64,000 bases of DNA from Actinomycetaceae bacterium TAE3-ERU4 (GTDB taxonomy: Bacteria; Actinomycetota; Actinomycetes; Actinomycetales; Actinomycetaceae): NCBI GenBank assembly GCA_019218365.1, contig JAHUUJ010000004.1, positions 124,001 to 188,000 of the forward strand, in the 5' to 3' direction. This document shows positions 8,169-17,582 of the stretch, piece by piece. Under the pieces are notes generated by a model. It was not told where the DNA came from, did no database searches, and saw nothing but the letters and a program-made list of their open reading frames with translations. A program made the position numbers and the translations under genes. Positions within the stretch are counted from its first letter, which is position 1, and each line of letters begins with the position of its first letter.

Positions 8169-10030
8169 TTCTTTTCCTTTCCGGTGGGCGCATCAGATGT
8201 CAAGGCAGCAATAAAAGCATCCTGCGGCACATCTACAGAGCCGATAGCCTTCATTCGCTTCTTTCCTTCTTTTTGCTTCTCAAGTAGCTTACGCTTACGA
8301 GTAATGTCACCACCGTAGCATTTTGCCAACATATCCTTCCGCAGAGCACGTATTGTTTCACGCGCGATAATCCGAGATCCAACAGCAGCTTGAACGGGAA
8401 CCTCGAACTGTTGGCGGGGAATTAATTCTTTAAGTTTACTGGTCATGCGTACACCATAGGCGTAGGCAGCATCTTTATGAACGATGGCGCTGAAAGCATC
8501 CACCTGATCCCCGTTAAGTAAAATATCAACCTTAACCAAATCAGCGCTTTGTTGTCCGTCAGGTTCATAGTCCATAGAAGCGTATCCACGAGTTTTCGAT
8601 TTCAACTGATCGAAGAAGTCAAAAACAATTTCTGCAAGAGGTAGAGTGTAGTGCATCTCTACCCTATCGGTGGTTATATAGTCCATTCCAAGCATGGTGC
8701 CTCGTCGTTCCTGACATAGTTCCATAACCTGTCCTACGTAATCAGAAGGTGTCAGAATCGTACAGCGTACAACAGGCTCACGAATATCTTTTACCTTGCC
8801 AGAAGGAAACTCTGAAGGATTAGTCACCAATACCTGGGAGTTATCTTCCATAGTTACGTCATAAACAACCGAGGGCGCTGTAGCAATAAGATCTAGACCA
8901 AATTCGCGTTCCAGCCGTTCACGCACGATTTCCAGATGCAATAATCCAAGGAAGCCACAGCGGAACCCGAATCCAAGGGCAGCGGAAGTTTCAGGTTCAT
9001 ATGTAAGGGCAGCATCGTTGAGTTTTAGTTTATCTAAAGCCTCACGAAGATTCGGAAAATCTGATCCGTCAATTGGATAGATTCCAGAAAATACCATCGG
9101 TTTAGGGTCTTGATAGCCGTCAAGCGCCGTGGTTGCAGGATTGCTGGCTCCGGTTACGGTATCCCCGACTTTGGATTGCCGGACATCTTTAACACCGGTT
9201 ATCAAATATCCTACTTCACCTACTCCCAATCCGGCACTTGCCTTTGGCTCAGGACTAATTGCGCCAATTTCAAGAAGTTCGTGTAGAGCTTTGGTGGACA
9301 TCATCTGAATACGCTCTCGTGGACGCAACATTCCGTCTACCACGCGAATGTAGGTCACAACTCCCCTATAGGTGTCATACACAGAGTCAAAAATCATCGC
9401 CCTCGCGGGAGCGTTAGCATCACCTTCAGGGGCGGGAATCTCTTGAACAATTTTATCTAGCAGCTCAGGCACGCCCTGTCCGGTTTTACCAGATACCTTT
9501 AGACAGTCTTCCGGGTCACAGCCAATTAAACTAGCTACTTCTTCCGCATATTTTTCCGGTTGAGCTGCTGGCAAATCAATTTTGTTTAGTACTGGAATGA
9601 TCACCATGTCGTTTTCCAACGCCATGTATAGGTTCGCTAATGTCTGCGCTTCGATTCCTTGAGCGGCATCAACAAGTAATAGCGCTCCCTCGCAGGCCGC
9701 TAAAGAACGTGAAACCTCATAGGAGAAGTCAACGTGCCCCGGAGTATCAATCATATTTAGCGCATATGCTTTGTCCCCTACCTGCCAAGGCATTCTTACC
9801 GCTTGAGACTTGATGGTGATCCCACGTTCTCTCTCGATATCCATTCGATCAAGGTACTGGGCTCTCATGTCTCTAGGCTGAACAACTCCGGTTGCTTGCA
9901 GCATACGGTCAGCCAAGGTCGATTTTCCGTGGTCGATATGGGCAATAATCGAGAAGTTCCGAATTAGGTGCGGCGGGGTGGCAGCAGGTTGAATTTGGCT
10001 GCTGAGTGACTCGCTTGGAATCGGGGGCAC
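8165..10030 (-). CDS. lepA: Elongation factor 4 (LepA)
   Basis: EF4 is a ribosome-associated GTPase related to EF-G that acts on stalled or initiating ribosomes. G1 [10 protein letters not shown]2/switch [11 protein letters not shown]3 DTPGHVDF and G4 NKIDLP are intact, and the C-terminal LepA domain has [12 protein letters not shown] and [24 protein letters not shown]. At 621 residues it is full length. A short Ser/Pro/Gln-rich extension precedes the G domain. The GTG start has GAGAGG upstream. First gene of lepA-trmB-hemW. Confidence 0.97.
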   Translation of the reverse strand: MPPIPSESLSSQIQPAATPPHLIRNFSIIAHIDHGKSTLADRMLQATGVVQPRDMRAQYLDRMDIERERGITIKSQAVRMPWQVGDKAYALNMIDTPGHVDFSYEVSRSLAACEGALLLVDAAQGIEAQTLANLYMALENDMVIIPVLNKIDLPAAQPEKYAEEVASLIGCDPEDCLKVSGKTGQGVPELLDKIVQEIPAPEGDANAPARAMIFDSVYDTYRGVVTYIRVVDGMLRPRERIQMMSTKALHELLEIGAISPEPKASAGLGVGEVGYLITGVKDVRQSKVGDTVTGASNPATTALDGYQDPKPMVFSGIYPIDGSDFPNLREALDKLKLNDAALTYEPETSAALGFGFRCGFLGLLHLEIVRERLEREFGLDLIATAPSVVYDVTMEDNSQVLVTNPSEFPSGKVKDIREPVVRCTILTPSDYVGQVMELCQERRGTMLGMDYITTDRVEMHYTLPLAEIVFDFFDQLKSKTRGYASMDYEPDGQQSADLVKVDILLNGDQVDAFSAIVHKDAAYAYGVRMTSKLKELIPRQQFEVPVQAAVGSRIIARETIRALRKDMLAKCYGGDITRKRKLLEKQKEGKKRMKAIGSVDVPQDAFIAALTSDAPTGKEKK

Positions 10031-10195
10031 TGTTACCTCTCTTTATTATCTTTAGTATCGTCTGCAATTATCGCATGGCCTAGATTTTTTCGCGGGAAAG
10101 TGGGCTATAGCATGTTTCTTACTAAGCTAGGTAATACTATCTAATGATTAGCAGCAATTCTTGTAAAATTATCTCGTTAGCATGATTGGAGTTTT

Positions 10196-10750
10196 ATGTC
10201 GTTCTTAGATTCGCTACTTAGGGTTGTAATCGGTGTCATTCAGGATATGACAAAATCAGGTCACCCTAAATCACGTTCGTCTTCTCGAACATATCCTCAC
10301 GAAGCATCGAAAAAACACCATTCTAGTGTTAACTCTGTTCGAGAGTGGGATGTTCATTCACTTGGTCTTCCTGCTTTTCAATATGCCCCCCATGCCGATG
10401 GGATAGCCGATCCAGGCGAGGTTGTTTGGACTTGGATTCCTTATGAAGAAGACCCAACTCAGGGTAAGGATCGTCCGGTTATTGTGCTTGCAAGGGTAGG
10501 TGATGATTTAGTTATTTCCCAGTTAACAAGCAAAGACCACGATTTGGATGCAGCTCAAGAAGCTCACTGGGGACGTTATTGGTTTGACATAGGCACGGGA
10601 AATTGGGATTCACAAAGACGCCCTTCCGAGGCACGTGTAGACAGACTCTTGGTAATTCCTGCTTCAAAAGTACGTAGGGAAGGTGGGCGTCTGAATGAAA
10701 GTATGTTTAATAGTTTTTGTAATCACTTAAAGAAATTTCATCGGGCTTAA
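10196..10750 (+). CDS. Orphan MazF/PemK-like protein
   Basis: The C-terminal half (about 68-184) resembles the MazF/PemK fold: DPGEVVWTWIPYEEDPTQGKDRPVIVLAR, a strand ending SQLTSKDHD, and RRPSEARVDRLLVIP. MazF toxins are mRNA interferases, but this chromosomal form sits between lepA and rpsT as in many actinobacteria and has no antitoxin gene beside it. The first 60 residues are an added Ser/His-rich linker after a hydrophobic N-terminal helix, absent from MazF toxins. TTGGAG precedes the ATG. It may be a housekeeping nuclease or a non-toxic relative; family placement is moderately sure, activity unknown. Confidence 0.7.
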   Translation: MSFLDSLLRVVIGVIQDMTKSGHPKSRSSSRTYPHEASKKHHSSVNSVREWDVHSLGLPAFQYAPHADGIADPGEVVWTWIPYEEDPTQGKDRPVIVLARVGDDLVISQLTSKDHDLDAAQEAHWGRYWFDIGTGNWDSQRRPSEARVDRLLVIPASKVRREGGRLNESMFNSFCNHLKKFHRA

Positions 10751-10954
10751 AGTAATACAGCTTCTCCGTCGTCCATCTCATATCCCTTTATTTAGCATTG
10801 AGCTTTAAATATATGGTAAAGTTCCTGATTGGATGTTCCACCGGTCGGAGGAATCATCCGGTCTGATCCACTCCACGGGTGTCCCCACGCCCCAGTCCCG
10901 GAAAAGACAAACCTCTCACCGACCCTGTAAGAACTAAGGCACGAAAGAGCAAAC

Positions 10955-11215
10955 GTGGCAAACATTAAGTCCCAGAAGAAGCGCATCAAGACGAATGAAA
11001 AGCGCCGTCAGCGTAACCAGGCGTACAAGTCAGAACTAAAGACTTTCGTTCGCAAAACCCGTGAAGCTATTGCAGCTGGCGATAAGGAACAGGCCGAGGC
11101 CGCTCTGCGCGTTGTAGCGCGCAAGCTGGACAAGGCTGTATCCAAGGGCGTTATTCACAAGAACCAGGCTGCTAACCGCAAGTCAAAGTTGGCTAAGCAG
11201 GTAGTGGCTCTCTGA
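10955..11215 (+). CDS. rpsT: 30S ribosomal protein S20
   Basis: Primary 16S rRNA-binding protein of the small subunit. The 86 residues match S20: [21 protein letters not shown] at the start, a long basic helix, and [17 protein letters not shown] near the end. Start codon is GTG, with GAAAGAG upstream. About 160 bases of leader rich in short GC inverted repeats precede it and could carry autoregulation, but I recognise no known leader motif. A strong hairpin terminator follows. Confidence 0.97.
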   Translation: MANIKSQKKRIKTNEKRRQRNQAYKSELKTFVRKTREAIAAGDKEQAEAALRVVARKLDKAVSKGVIHKNQAANRKSKLAKQVVAL

Positions 11216-11227
11216 GCTATATAGCTT

Positions 11228-11265
11228 AATTGGGTACCCGAGTTAATCCGGGTACCCAATTTTTT
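11228..11265 (+). terminator. Rho-independent terminator of rpsT
   Basis: Perfect 12-bp arms AATTGGGTACCC / GGGTACCCAATT with a 10-base loop, followed by TTTT and an A/T-rich stretch. Confidence 0.9.
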
Positions 11266-11310
11266 ATGCAAATAATATAATCAAGTACCTTATCGGTTCA
11301 CAGCCGCTCT

Positions 11311-12282
11311 TTAGATTCGCCCAGCCTTAAGACGACAGCAGGTAATCAGGCATTTCTCAACTGCATGAATCTGATCGCGTGAGCCACCGTTTACTTCTTC
11401 TCCGGCTAGAGCTACAGCACTAATTGCCCCAGCTAGAGCACGAGGTGTCCATTCTGCCGCACACTCTCTTAACTCACGTTGACGTCTCGGAGTATCCCCG
11501 GGAGGGATATTTCCTTCAGCATATAGAGAAATATTCCGCATTTTTGCAGCTATTGCCCCAATTATTGCCTGTACACTAGCGCCACCTTCAATAGCTTGAC
11601 GTAAGTGCACTAAGGCGGTCGCCATCCTCCCTTGAGCAACCGCATCCGCTACATCAAAAGCATTGGATTCTACTCGACCAGCAAAATATTCACGAACCGC
11701 TTTTTCTGTTATTTCTCCAGTTAAATCTGACAGTAGTTGTCCGGTGACTGCCGCTAACTCGCGAATGTCAGATCCAGCAGCTCTTACTAACGCATGTACT
11801 GCAGATTCTTCTATCTTACGTCTTGCAGAACGTACATCACCACGCACTAAATCCGCTTTTTGTGATTCCCATTTTAGCTCTGGACAATCAACCCACGAAT
11901 ACTTTTTTTTCATAAGATTCCAAGAAGGTTGTCCACGACGTCCAGCTCCTACCTGAATAACTACCCAAACTTGGTCTGCTGGACTTTCCAAGTATTTTCC
12001 TATTTCCGTGAAAAATGCATCGGTCCCGCTACCCCCGTTGATTATTCGTAACAATTTGGGCTCAGCAAAAAGGGATGGTGAAGTTTGGGTTGCGATAGAA
12101 CCTGCCGTATATTTTCCAGCATCTAACTCTACGCGTTCTAGATGATTCCCATTTTCCTTTAAAAGCTGATTGCGAATACGCTCATAGGCCCTTTCTACAA
12201 GTAGTTCCTCTTTTCCCGTAATTATTACTATCGGGGCAGCGAAAGCTTGGTTCCAGGACAGAGCATTATTATTAGAAGCCAT
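11311..12282 (-). CDS. holA: DNA polymerase III subunit delta
   Basis: The delta subunit of the clamp loader opens the sliding clamp. The 323 residues show the family layout: an N-terminal mononucleotide-binding-like domain (IVIITGKEELLVERAYERIR), LRIINGGSGTDAFF, then GSDIRELAAVTGQL and the C-terminal collar domain with FDVADAVAQG. It lacks a Walker A motif, as expected of delta. Synteny with rpsT on one side and comEC/comEA on the other matches mycobacteria. It reads the same way as comEA-comEC, 29 bases after comEC, so may share its transcript. Confidence 0.9.
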   Translation of the reverse strand: MASNNNALSWNQAFAAPIVIITGKEELLVERAYERIRNQLLKENGNHLERVELDAGKYTAGSIATQTSPSLFAEPKLLRIINGGSGTDAFFTEIGKYLESPADQVWVVIQVGAGRRGQPSWNLMKKKYSWVDCPELKWESQKADLVRGDVRSARRKIEESAVHALVRAAGSDIRELAAVTGQLLSDLTGEITEKAVREYFAGRVESNAFDVADAVAQGRMATALVHLRQAIEGGASVQAIIGAIAAKMRNISLYAEGNIPPGDTPRRQRELRECAAEWTPRALAGAISAVALAGEEVNGGSRDQIHAVEKCLITCCRLKAGRI

Positions 12283-12311
12283 GTATATAGCGTGCCATGT
12301 AGGTAGGACTT

Positions 12312-13895
12312 TTAGAAACTGAAATTTCTAAATGTTACCTTTAATCCATTTTTTATCTTCGTAATGATTCTTTGTAAACGTTCTTTTTGCACTATTACCA
12401 GCAGCAGTGACAAAAGAACGAACAAAGCGTTATCTAAAGATGCAATTTGGGGAGGAAGGGGACGCAACCATTTATGAATCCAATAACAAGCTTGTAGGAT
12501 TATCCAGTTTCCGCTTCTCATCGGTAACAGAAAAATCTCTGGGGGTACCAGAAAAAGAGAAAATAGTGCATTTATCATTCCCAGCATTACCATAGGAGCA
12601 GCTAGTAAACTCGCAAATACGTTAGTAAATATCCCCCAGGGGCTTGGAGTTATCCCTGCACTCAAGAGCAAGGGAGTAGTTGCCAATTGAGCACATAGGC
12701 TAAGGGTAAGACTTTCTTTCAAGAGTAATGGCATTCGTTTTGGCCATTTTTCTTTTAGTACAGAATAGTAACGACAGATAGCACCAGTAGATATCACCGA
12801 TAGCCCAAATCCTAAAGAGGTCGAAAGATATGGCCAGATAAACAAAGAGATTAGAACAGTTATTGACAGGGCATTTTCTCCCTTTGTTTTTATCCCCACT
12901 AAAGCTGTGATTCCAAGACATAAAGTCATTATTAAAGCCCGAATAAGTGAAGGAGTAACTCCTACTAAAAGAGAATAAAAAATAGCTGTTATTAGCCCAC
13001 CAATTATTGCTGCTTTACGTCCCCCAGGACGACCTTTTCGAGAGATTCCCACCAATAGGCTACCAACCGTTGCAACGATTCCTACATGGAGACCAGAAAT
13101 CGCAAATAAGTGAGATATTCCAGCTGCGGCAATTGTTTGTTTGCTTCTTTTACTAAGATATTTTTGCTCACCAAGCGTAAGGGCAATCGCAATTGCGTTT
13201 ACCTGATTTTCATCTTTTATTTTGTCTTCATTCTTTAGATATAAGGTTTTAGAAAATGAATTACTTATTAGGTTTGGGACAGACAGAAAAGAAAATTTTT
13301 TTTCTCTTTGTAGAACTTCTTTCACTTTAATTTGCAATGCTGGTTTCCCCTGCCCTGGGTTTAATTTATTTTCTCCTTTAACCAGCACTCGATCTCCAAG
13401 ATTTAATATTTTTTCCTTGGAGAATTTAAGATAACAAGTCTGCAATGTTCTATTTTCGTTACCTAGCAGGGCACATTCGCTTCCATAAAAATTCGTTTTT
13501 CCTATTTGCCGAGGTCGGGAAAGAAGTAGTATTTCCTGTGTTTGTTTTCCGTTTTTTACTATTTGTCTAGCTCGTTGCAAGTGCCAAAAAGAGGAACAAT
13601 AAATTACTAGTGAAACAAATAGGATAAGAGCTATACTCATCCACTGTTTTCGTCTTAGGCTTCTTCTGCTTTCTCGCTCTTCTCTTCTTTTTTCTACCTC
13701 ATTTTCTGCACGCTCTTTCTTTATATCGAGCTGATCTAACGTAATAACTTGATTGTGAATACATACAAAAATAAGGATTGATGCTAGCGCAATTAGCGAA
13801 TAGGAAACCGAATATCCTCTTTGAGATATCCAGGCTGTACTCCACGCAGCAATCGTAATTGCCCAGGGAAAAAGAGGGGAAAGATGAAATTTCAT
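12312..13895 (-). CDS. comEC: ComEC/Rec2-type DNA uptake channel, short form
   Basis: ComEC is the membrane channel that imports single-stranded DNA during transformation. An N-terminal pair of membrane helices, an OB-fold-like segment (LGDRVLVKGENKLNPG) and the competence domain with AAGISHLFAISGLHVGIVA and SLIRALIMTLCLG are present. At 527 residues it ends after the membrane domain and lacks the C-terminal metallo-beta-lactamase-like nuclease domain of Bacillus ComEC (about 776 residues). The start ATG overlaps the comEA stop (ATGA). The base composition is more A+T-rich than its neighbours. Confidence 0.88.
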   Translation of the reverse strand: MKFHLSPLFPWAITIAAWSTAWISQRGYSVSYSLIALASILIFVCIHNQVITLDQLDIKKERAENEVEKRREERESRRSLRRKQWMSIALILFVSLVIYCSSFWHLQRARQIVKNGKQTQEILLLSRPRQIGKTNFYGSECALLGNENRTLQTCYLKFSKEKILNLGDRVLVKGENKLNPGQGKPALQIKVKEVLQREKKFSFLSVPNLISNSFSKTLYLKNEDKIKDENQVNAIAIALTLGEQKYLSKRSKQTIAAAGISHLFAISGLHVGIVATVGSLLVGISRKGRPGGRKAAIIGGLITAIFYSLLVGVTPSLIRALIMTLCLGITALVGIKTKGENALSITVLISLFIWPYLSTSLGFGLSVISTGAICRYYSVLKEKWPKRMPLLLKESLTLSLCAQLATTPLLLSAGITPSPWGIFTNVFASLLAAPMVMLGMINALFSLFLVPPEIFLLPMRSGNWIILQACYWIHKWLRPLPPQIASLDNALFVLLSLLLVIVQKERLQRIITKIKNGLKVTFRNFSF

Positions 13896-14704
13896 TTTCT
13901 AATTTCGATAGTTTCAGATTCTTTTACGCTTTCAATAATCCGTTTGGAAATACCCTTGACTCGAGATAAATCTTCAATATTTTGAAAACGTCCCTTACTT
14001 TTTCTTGATTGAATAATCCTTTCGGCTAAAGCTGGGCCAACTCCAGGAATTTTCTGAAGTTCATTAGAAGTAGCAGAGTTTATATCTATACTTATTTTTG
14101 CCCTGTTGAAGATGCCATCGTTTCCTGCAGATTTAGCGTATTTTCCCTCTTCCTCACTATTGTTTTTAGTGGATATAGGCACATGTATATGCGCTGCATC
14201 TTCCAGTGGTTTTGCCAGATTTATACCATTTACATTTCCTTCTTTTTTCACTCCTCCAGCAGCTTTTAGAGCATCAATTACCCGTTTTTTCTTCTCTAGT
14301 TCATAAACGCCAGGTGCGTTAACTGCTCCGCTTACGTACACCATGAGCTTTTCTTTATTTTGCTCACTTTCTTTTGCGTCCTTTAGGGTTCTCGAAAAAT
14401 TATCGTTTTCTATCAGGATATTTTTGTCCTTTTCCGTTCTTTGTGCTTCTGTATGGGAGTTCTTTTCACTCTTTTCCGCCATTTCAGATTTCAAGTAAGA
14501 AGCTTGTACTTCTTTGCCAGGGAAAAATAAACATCCCTTTAGGGCTAGGAATAGGGCTATGACAATAAGCAGAACCGCTGCTTTTCCTTGTTTCCCTTTT
14601 TTCCTATATTCGTTTTTTCTTTCTAATCTATCTGTAGAGGAAGCGGAATCATAGACAGCCTTAACTAATTTTTCTGCTCTGTAGCGGTGTAAAAAATCGT
14701 TCAT
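13892..14704 (-). CDS. comEA: ComEA-type DNA receptor
   Basis: ComEA binds incoming DNA at the outer face of the membrane. After one membrane segment (AVLLIVIALFLALKGCLFF) comes a charged linker, an SLBB domain (VYVSGAVNAPGVYEL) and two helix-hairpin-helix motifs (INSATSNELQKIPGVGPALAERII and FQNIEDLSRVKGISKRII). The open frame extends to a TTG at 14776, but that TTGACA looks like a -35 element, so I start at the ATG at 14704 (270 residues). It is coupled to comEC by a 4-base overlap. Confidence 0.85.
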   Translation of the reverse strand: MNDFLHRYRAEKLVKAVYDSASSTDRLERKNEYRKKGKQGKAAVLLIVIALFLALKGCLFFPGKEVQASYLKSEMAEKSEKNSHTEAQRTEKDKNILIENDNFSRTLKDAKESEQNKEKLMVYVSGAVNAPGVYELEKKKRVIDALKAAGGVKKEGNVNGINLAKPLEDAAHIHVPISTKNNSEEEGKYAKSAGNDGIFNRAKISIDINSATSNELQKIPGVGPALAERIIQSRKSKGRFQNIEDLSRVKGISKRIIESVKESETIEIRK

Positions 14705-14747
14705 ATCTTTAGTTTCTAAAGAAAGAACGACTTTGCTACCTGTTTTT

Positions 14748-14776
14748 AGACAAATTGTGGATTGTGTTTTTGTCAA
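14748..14776 (-). promoter_or_regulatory. Predicted comEA-comEC promoter
   Basis: On the minus strand: -35 TTGACA (14771-14776), 17-bp spacer, -10 TTGTCT (14748-14753), about 40 bases before the comEA ATG. The -35 is perfect and the -10 is weak. It is divergent from the HerA-like gene. Confidence 0.45.
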
Positions 14777-14827
14777 TAAGTTATTTTCTTCCCCCTTCTC
14801 AGACTGTTATCGTCGCCTTATTACCTC

Positions 14828-14833
14828 TAATAT
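14828..14833 (+). promoter_or_regulatory. -10 element of the HerA-like gene (leaderless)
   Basis: TAATAT is followed by 7 bases and the ATG at 14841, with no Shine-Dalgarno sequence. The arrangement points to a transcript beginning at the start codon. No good -35 is visible. Confidence 0.45.
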
Positions 14834-14840
14834 GGTTTTC

Positions 14841-16706
14841 ATGACCATAGATCTCGAACAATTGAAAGCTCAGGCAGCAGCTGCGCAGGCGCAGGCTGAA
14901 GCTGCCGAGGCAGAAGCAAAAGCAAAAGCGGCGGCAGCTCGGGCCGCTCTACTCGCTGCGCAACTAGCGCAAGCCGAATCTTCGATATCCGTTGATTCTC
15001 CTACCGCAGAAGATACAACGCCGTCTGCTACTTCAGCAGACACCGCTGTTTCCGCAAACGGAGCATCTGAGGGAGAAGTGACAGAAGAATCAACTAATCC
15101 CGCACTGGCAGCGGCTTACTGCCCGAAAACAGCCCATCTCACCCTGGGAATTTTACGTACTCCTGATGGAGGCCCCGATCGGGCAACTAAGATTCGAGTT
15201 CCACTTTCCATGTTCAACCGTCATGGTTTAGTAGCCGGGGCTACCGGTACAGGTAAGACTAGAACACTACAGTTAATCGCCGAATCACTAAGTGAAAATG
15301 GGATTCCTGTTCTTCTCTCGGACGTGAAGGGAGATTTAACAGGTATCGCGCAGGCCGGGCAAGCATCAGAAAAATTACTTTCACGTACTCAGGCCAATGG
15401 GCAAGATTGGCAGGCAACTGCTTTTCCTGCAGAGTTTATGACAGTTGGCGACGCAAATGAAACAGCCCCCGGTGTCTCACTGCGAACACGCGTATCTGAC
15501 ATGGGTCCTTTATTGCTTGCACGTTCTCTTGACCTCAATGAGACTCAAGAACAGGCTCTTCAACTTGTTTTTTCATGGGCAGATAAAAAAGGTCTACTCC
15601 TGGATGATTTGAAAGATCTAAAAGCTGTTATTTCTTTCCTGGTAAGCGATGAAGGGAAACCAGAGCTAAAAAATATTGGAGGAATCTCTTCAGCTACCGC
15701 TGGGGTAATTCTTCGGTCTGTATCTGCTCTTGAATCTCAAGGTGGTGACAAATTTTTTGGAGAACCAGCTTTTGACACAGCAGATTTACTACGCCTAGCT
15801 CAAGATGGCAAGGGTCTGGTGAACATTTTACGTCTTCAAGATCTTTCCCAGCGCCCAGCTCTAGTCTCCACTTTCCTAATGTGGATTCTGGCTGACCTAT
15901 TTAGTTCCCTCCCTGAAGTGGGCGACGCGGAAAAGCCTAAATTGGTCTTCTTTTTTGATGAAGCACATCTCTTATTCAAGGATGCTTCAAAAGAGTTTCT
16001 CCGCCAAATTGTGCAGACTGTACGCCTAATTCGTTCTAAGGGAGTGGGAATTTTCTTTGTTACACAAACCCCCAAAGATGTTCCTGAAGATGTCCTCGGA
16101 CAGCTTGCTGGACGTGTTCAGCATGCGCTTCGCGCCTATACACCTAACGACGCGAAGGCTCTGAAGGCTACAGTTTCAACTTTCCCGAATACTGACTACG
16201 ACCTCGAAGAATTATTAACCACTTTAGGAACAGGACAGGCAGTAGTAACCTTCCTAAATGAAGATGGTGCTCCCTCCCCAGTCGCACCTACACGTTTATG
16301 GGCACCCCGCTCGGTAATGGGAGAGGCTGACTCTCAAGTACGCGATTCACTTATTGCTGCTTCCCACCTAGTCCGCAAATACGCGGTTAGGGAAGATGAC
16401 CTTTCAGCCTATGAAGTCCTTACCCAACAGGCAAAACAGGCCGAGGAAAAAGCAGCTCAAATGGCTCAGCAAGAAGCTGATGAAGCCGCGCGTAAGAAGC
16501 AAGAAGAAGAAGCAAGAAAGCTACGTGAACAACAACAAAAAGAATATGAGCGCCTGAATCGCCAACAAAATACCCAGAGAAGTTCACGTTCTTCCTCAAG
16601 GTCTACATCCCCGGTAGAAAAGGTACTTGGTTCTCTAGCTCGTTCAGTTGGAACCCAACTAGGGCGCGAGATTACTCGTTCCATATTTGGCACTAGGAGA
16701 AGATAA
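14841..16706 (+). CDS. HerA-like ATPase (DUF853 family)
   Basis: FtsK/HerA-superfamily ATPase. Walker A GATGTGKT lies near residue 130 and Walker B LVFFFDEAHLLF near 370, followed by FVTQTPKDVPEDVLGQLAGRVQHALRA, typical of DUF853. The first 45 residues are an alanine/glutamate-rich coiled coil, and residues about 535-590 form a second charged coiled coil before a Ser/Arg-rich tail. Upstream in-frame starts at 14733 and 14832 exist; the TAATAT box 7 bases before 14841 favours that ATG. HerA proteins of archaea act with the NurA nuclease, but no NurA homologue is adjacent, so the role is unknown. proC overlaps its stop by one base. Confidence 0.85.
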   Translation: MTIDLEQLKAQAAAAQAQAEAAEAEAKAKAAAARAALLAAQLAQAESSISVDSPTAEDTTPSATSADTAVSANGASEGEVTEESTNPALAAAYCPKTAHLTLGILRTPDGGPDRATKIRVPLSMFNRHGLVAGATGTGKTRTLQLIAESLSENGIPVLLSDVKGDLTGIAQAGQASEKLLSRTQANGQDWQATAFPAEFMTVGDANETAPGVSLRTRVSDMGPLLLARSLDLNETQEQALQLVFSWADKKGLLLDDLKDLKAVISFLVSDEGKPELKNIGGISSATAGVILRSVSALESQGGDKFFGEPAFDTADLLRLAQDGKGLVNILRLQDLSQRPALVSTFLMWILADLFSSLPEVGDAEKPKLVFFFDEAHLLFKDASKEFLRQIVQTVRLIRSKGVGIFFVTQTPKDVPEDVLGQLAGRVQHALRAYTPNDAKALKATVSTFPNTDYDLEELLTTLGTGQAVVTFLNEDGAPSPVAPTRLWAPRSVMGEADSQVRDSLIAASHLVRKYAVREDDLSAYEVLTQQAKQAEEKAAQMAQQEADEAARKKQEEEARKLREQQQKEYERLNRQQNTQRSSRSSSRSTSPVEKVLGSLARSVGTQLGREITRSIFGTRRR

Positions 16707-17521
16707 TGAAGACAATAGGTTTTCTAGGTGCCGGCAATATGGCCGGAGCTATCGTTCGTGGACTTGTGCATGATGGCTATTTGCCTACTTCACTTCTAGT
16801 TACAGACCGCTCCGCAACTAGAGCTCCGGCTCTCGCTCAAGAACTGGGGGTGAAATATTACTCAGAGGCTACCTATCTTGTGGGAGAATCCGATATTTTA
16901 GTTTTGGGGATGAAACCGCACCATCAGTCTTCTGCACTGGAAAACCTTAGAAATTCGCTAGAAGAATCTTCCCCTCTAGTAATATCGTTAGCCGCTGGGC
17001 GCACCTGTAAACAAATAGAAAATTCTCTGCCTGCCAGCTCTCGGGTAATAAGAGCTATGCCCAATGTTGCAGCTGCAATTGGAGAATCAATTACGGGTCT
17101 AGCTAAGGGTAGCAATGCTACATCCGAAGATTTACAAATTGCCTCAGAAGTCCTTGCGGCTGTAGGTAAAACTATCGTAATTGAAGAAGAATATTTTCCT
17201 GCCTTTACGGCACTTGCAGGTTGTTCCCCAGCCTGGTTTTCCGCCTGTGTAGACGCGCTCGCTCAAGCTGGAGTAAGTGGCGGAATATCTAAGAAAGACA
17301 GTACCTACGCAGTCGCTAATGCACTCATCGGAACTGGAAAACTAATTCTCAACTCGCTAGAAGGTGGCGCTGCCCCCGCGAGAATAATAGATAGTGTTTG
17401 TTCTCCCGGGGGATCCACTGTAGCAGGTTTATTAGCCGCGGAAAGTAGTGGATTAAGAAAAGTGTGGTTGGACGCGTTTTCAGCTGCTCTCAAGCAAGAC
17501 CAAAAAATATCTAAGAAGTAG
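16706..17521 (+). CDS. proC: Pyrroline-5-carboxylate reductase
   Basis: Last step of proline synthesis: NAD(P)H-dependent reduction of pyrroline-5-carboxylate. The N-terminal Rossmann motif is FLGAGNMAGAI. Later come VISLAAGRTCKQIE, RAMPNVAAAIGE and the C-terminal dimer motif SVCSPGGSTVAGL (usual form TSPGGTT). 271 residues is normal. The start ATG overlaps the stop of the preceding gene (TAATG) and has AGGAGAAG upstream. Confidence 0.95.
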   Translation: MKTIGFLGAGNMAGAIVRGLVHDGYLPTSLLVTDRSATRAPALAQELGVKYYSEATYLVGESDILVLGMKPHHQSSALENLRNSLEESSPLVISLAAGRTCKQIENSLPASSRVIRAMPNVAAAIGESITGLAKGSNATSEDLQIASEVLAAVGKTIVIEEEYFPAFTALAGCSPAWFSACVDALAQAGVSGGISKKDSTYAVANALIGTGKLILNSLEGGAAPARIIDSVCSPGGSTVAGLLAAESSGLRKVWLDAFSAALKQDQKISKK

Positions 17522-17582
17522 CTTAATATACTGTACATATGCGAATTTCCGCCAGTAGTTTGATTAGTAGAAAAGACCAAAA

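Noticed and set aside
10196-10750. Classical toxin-antitoxin module
   Set aside because: No small antitoxin gene lies on either side, and the extended N-terminus is unlike MazF toxins.
17522-17582. T-box leader before valS
   Set aside because: Only 61 bases separate proC and valS, with no room or motif for a T-box.
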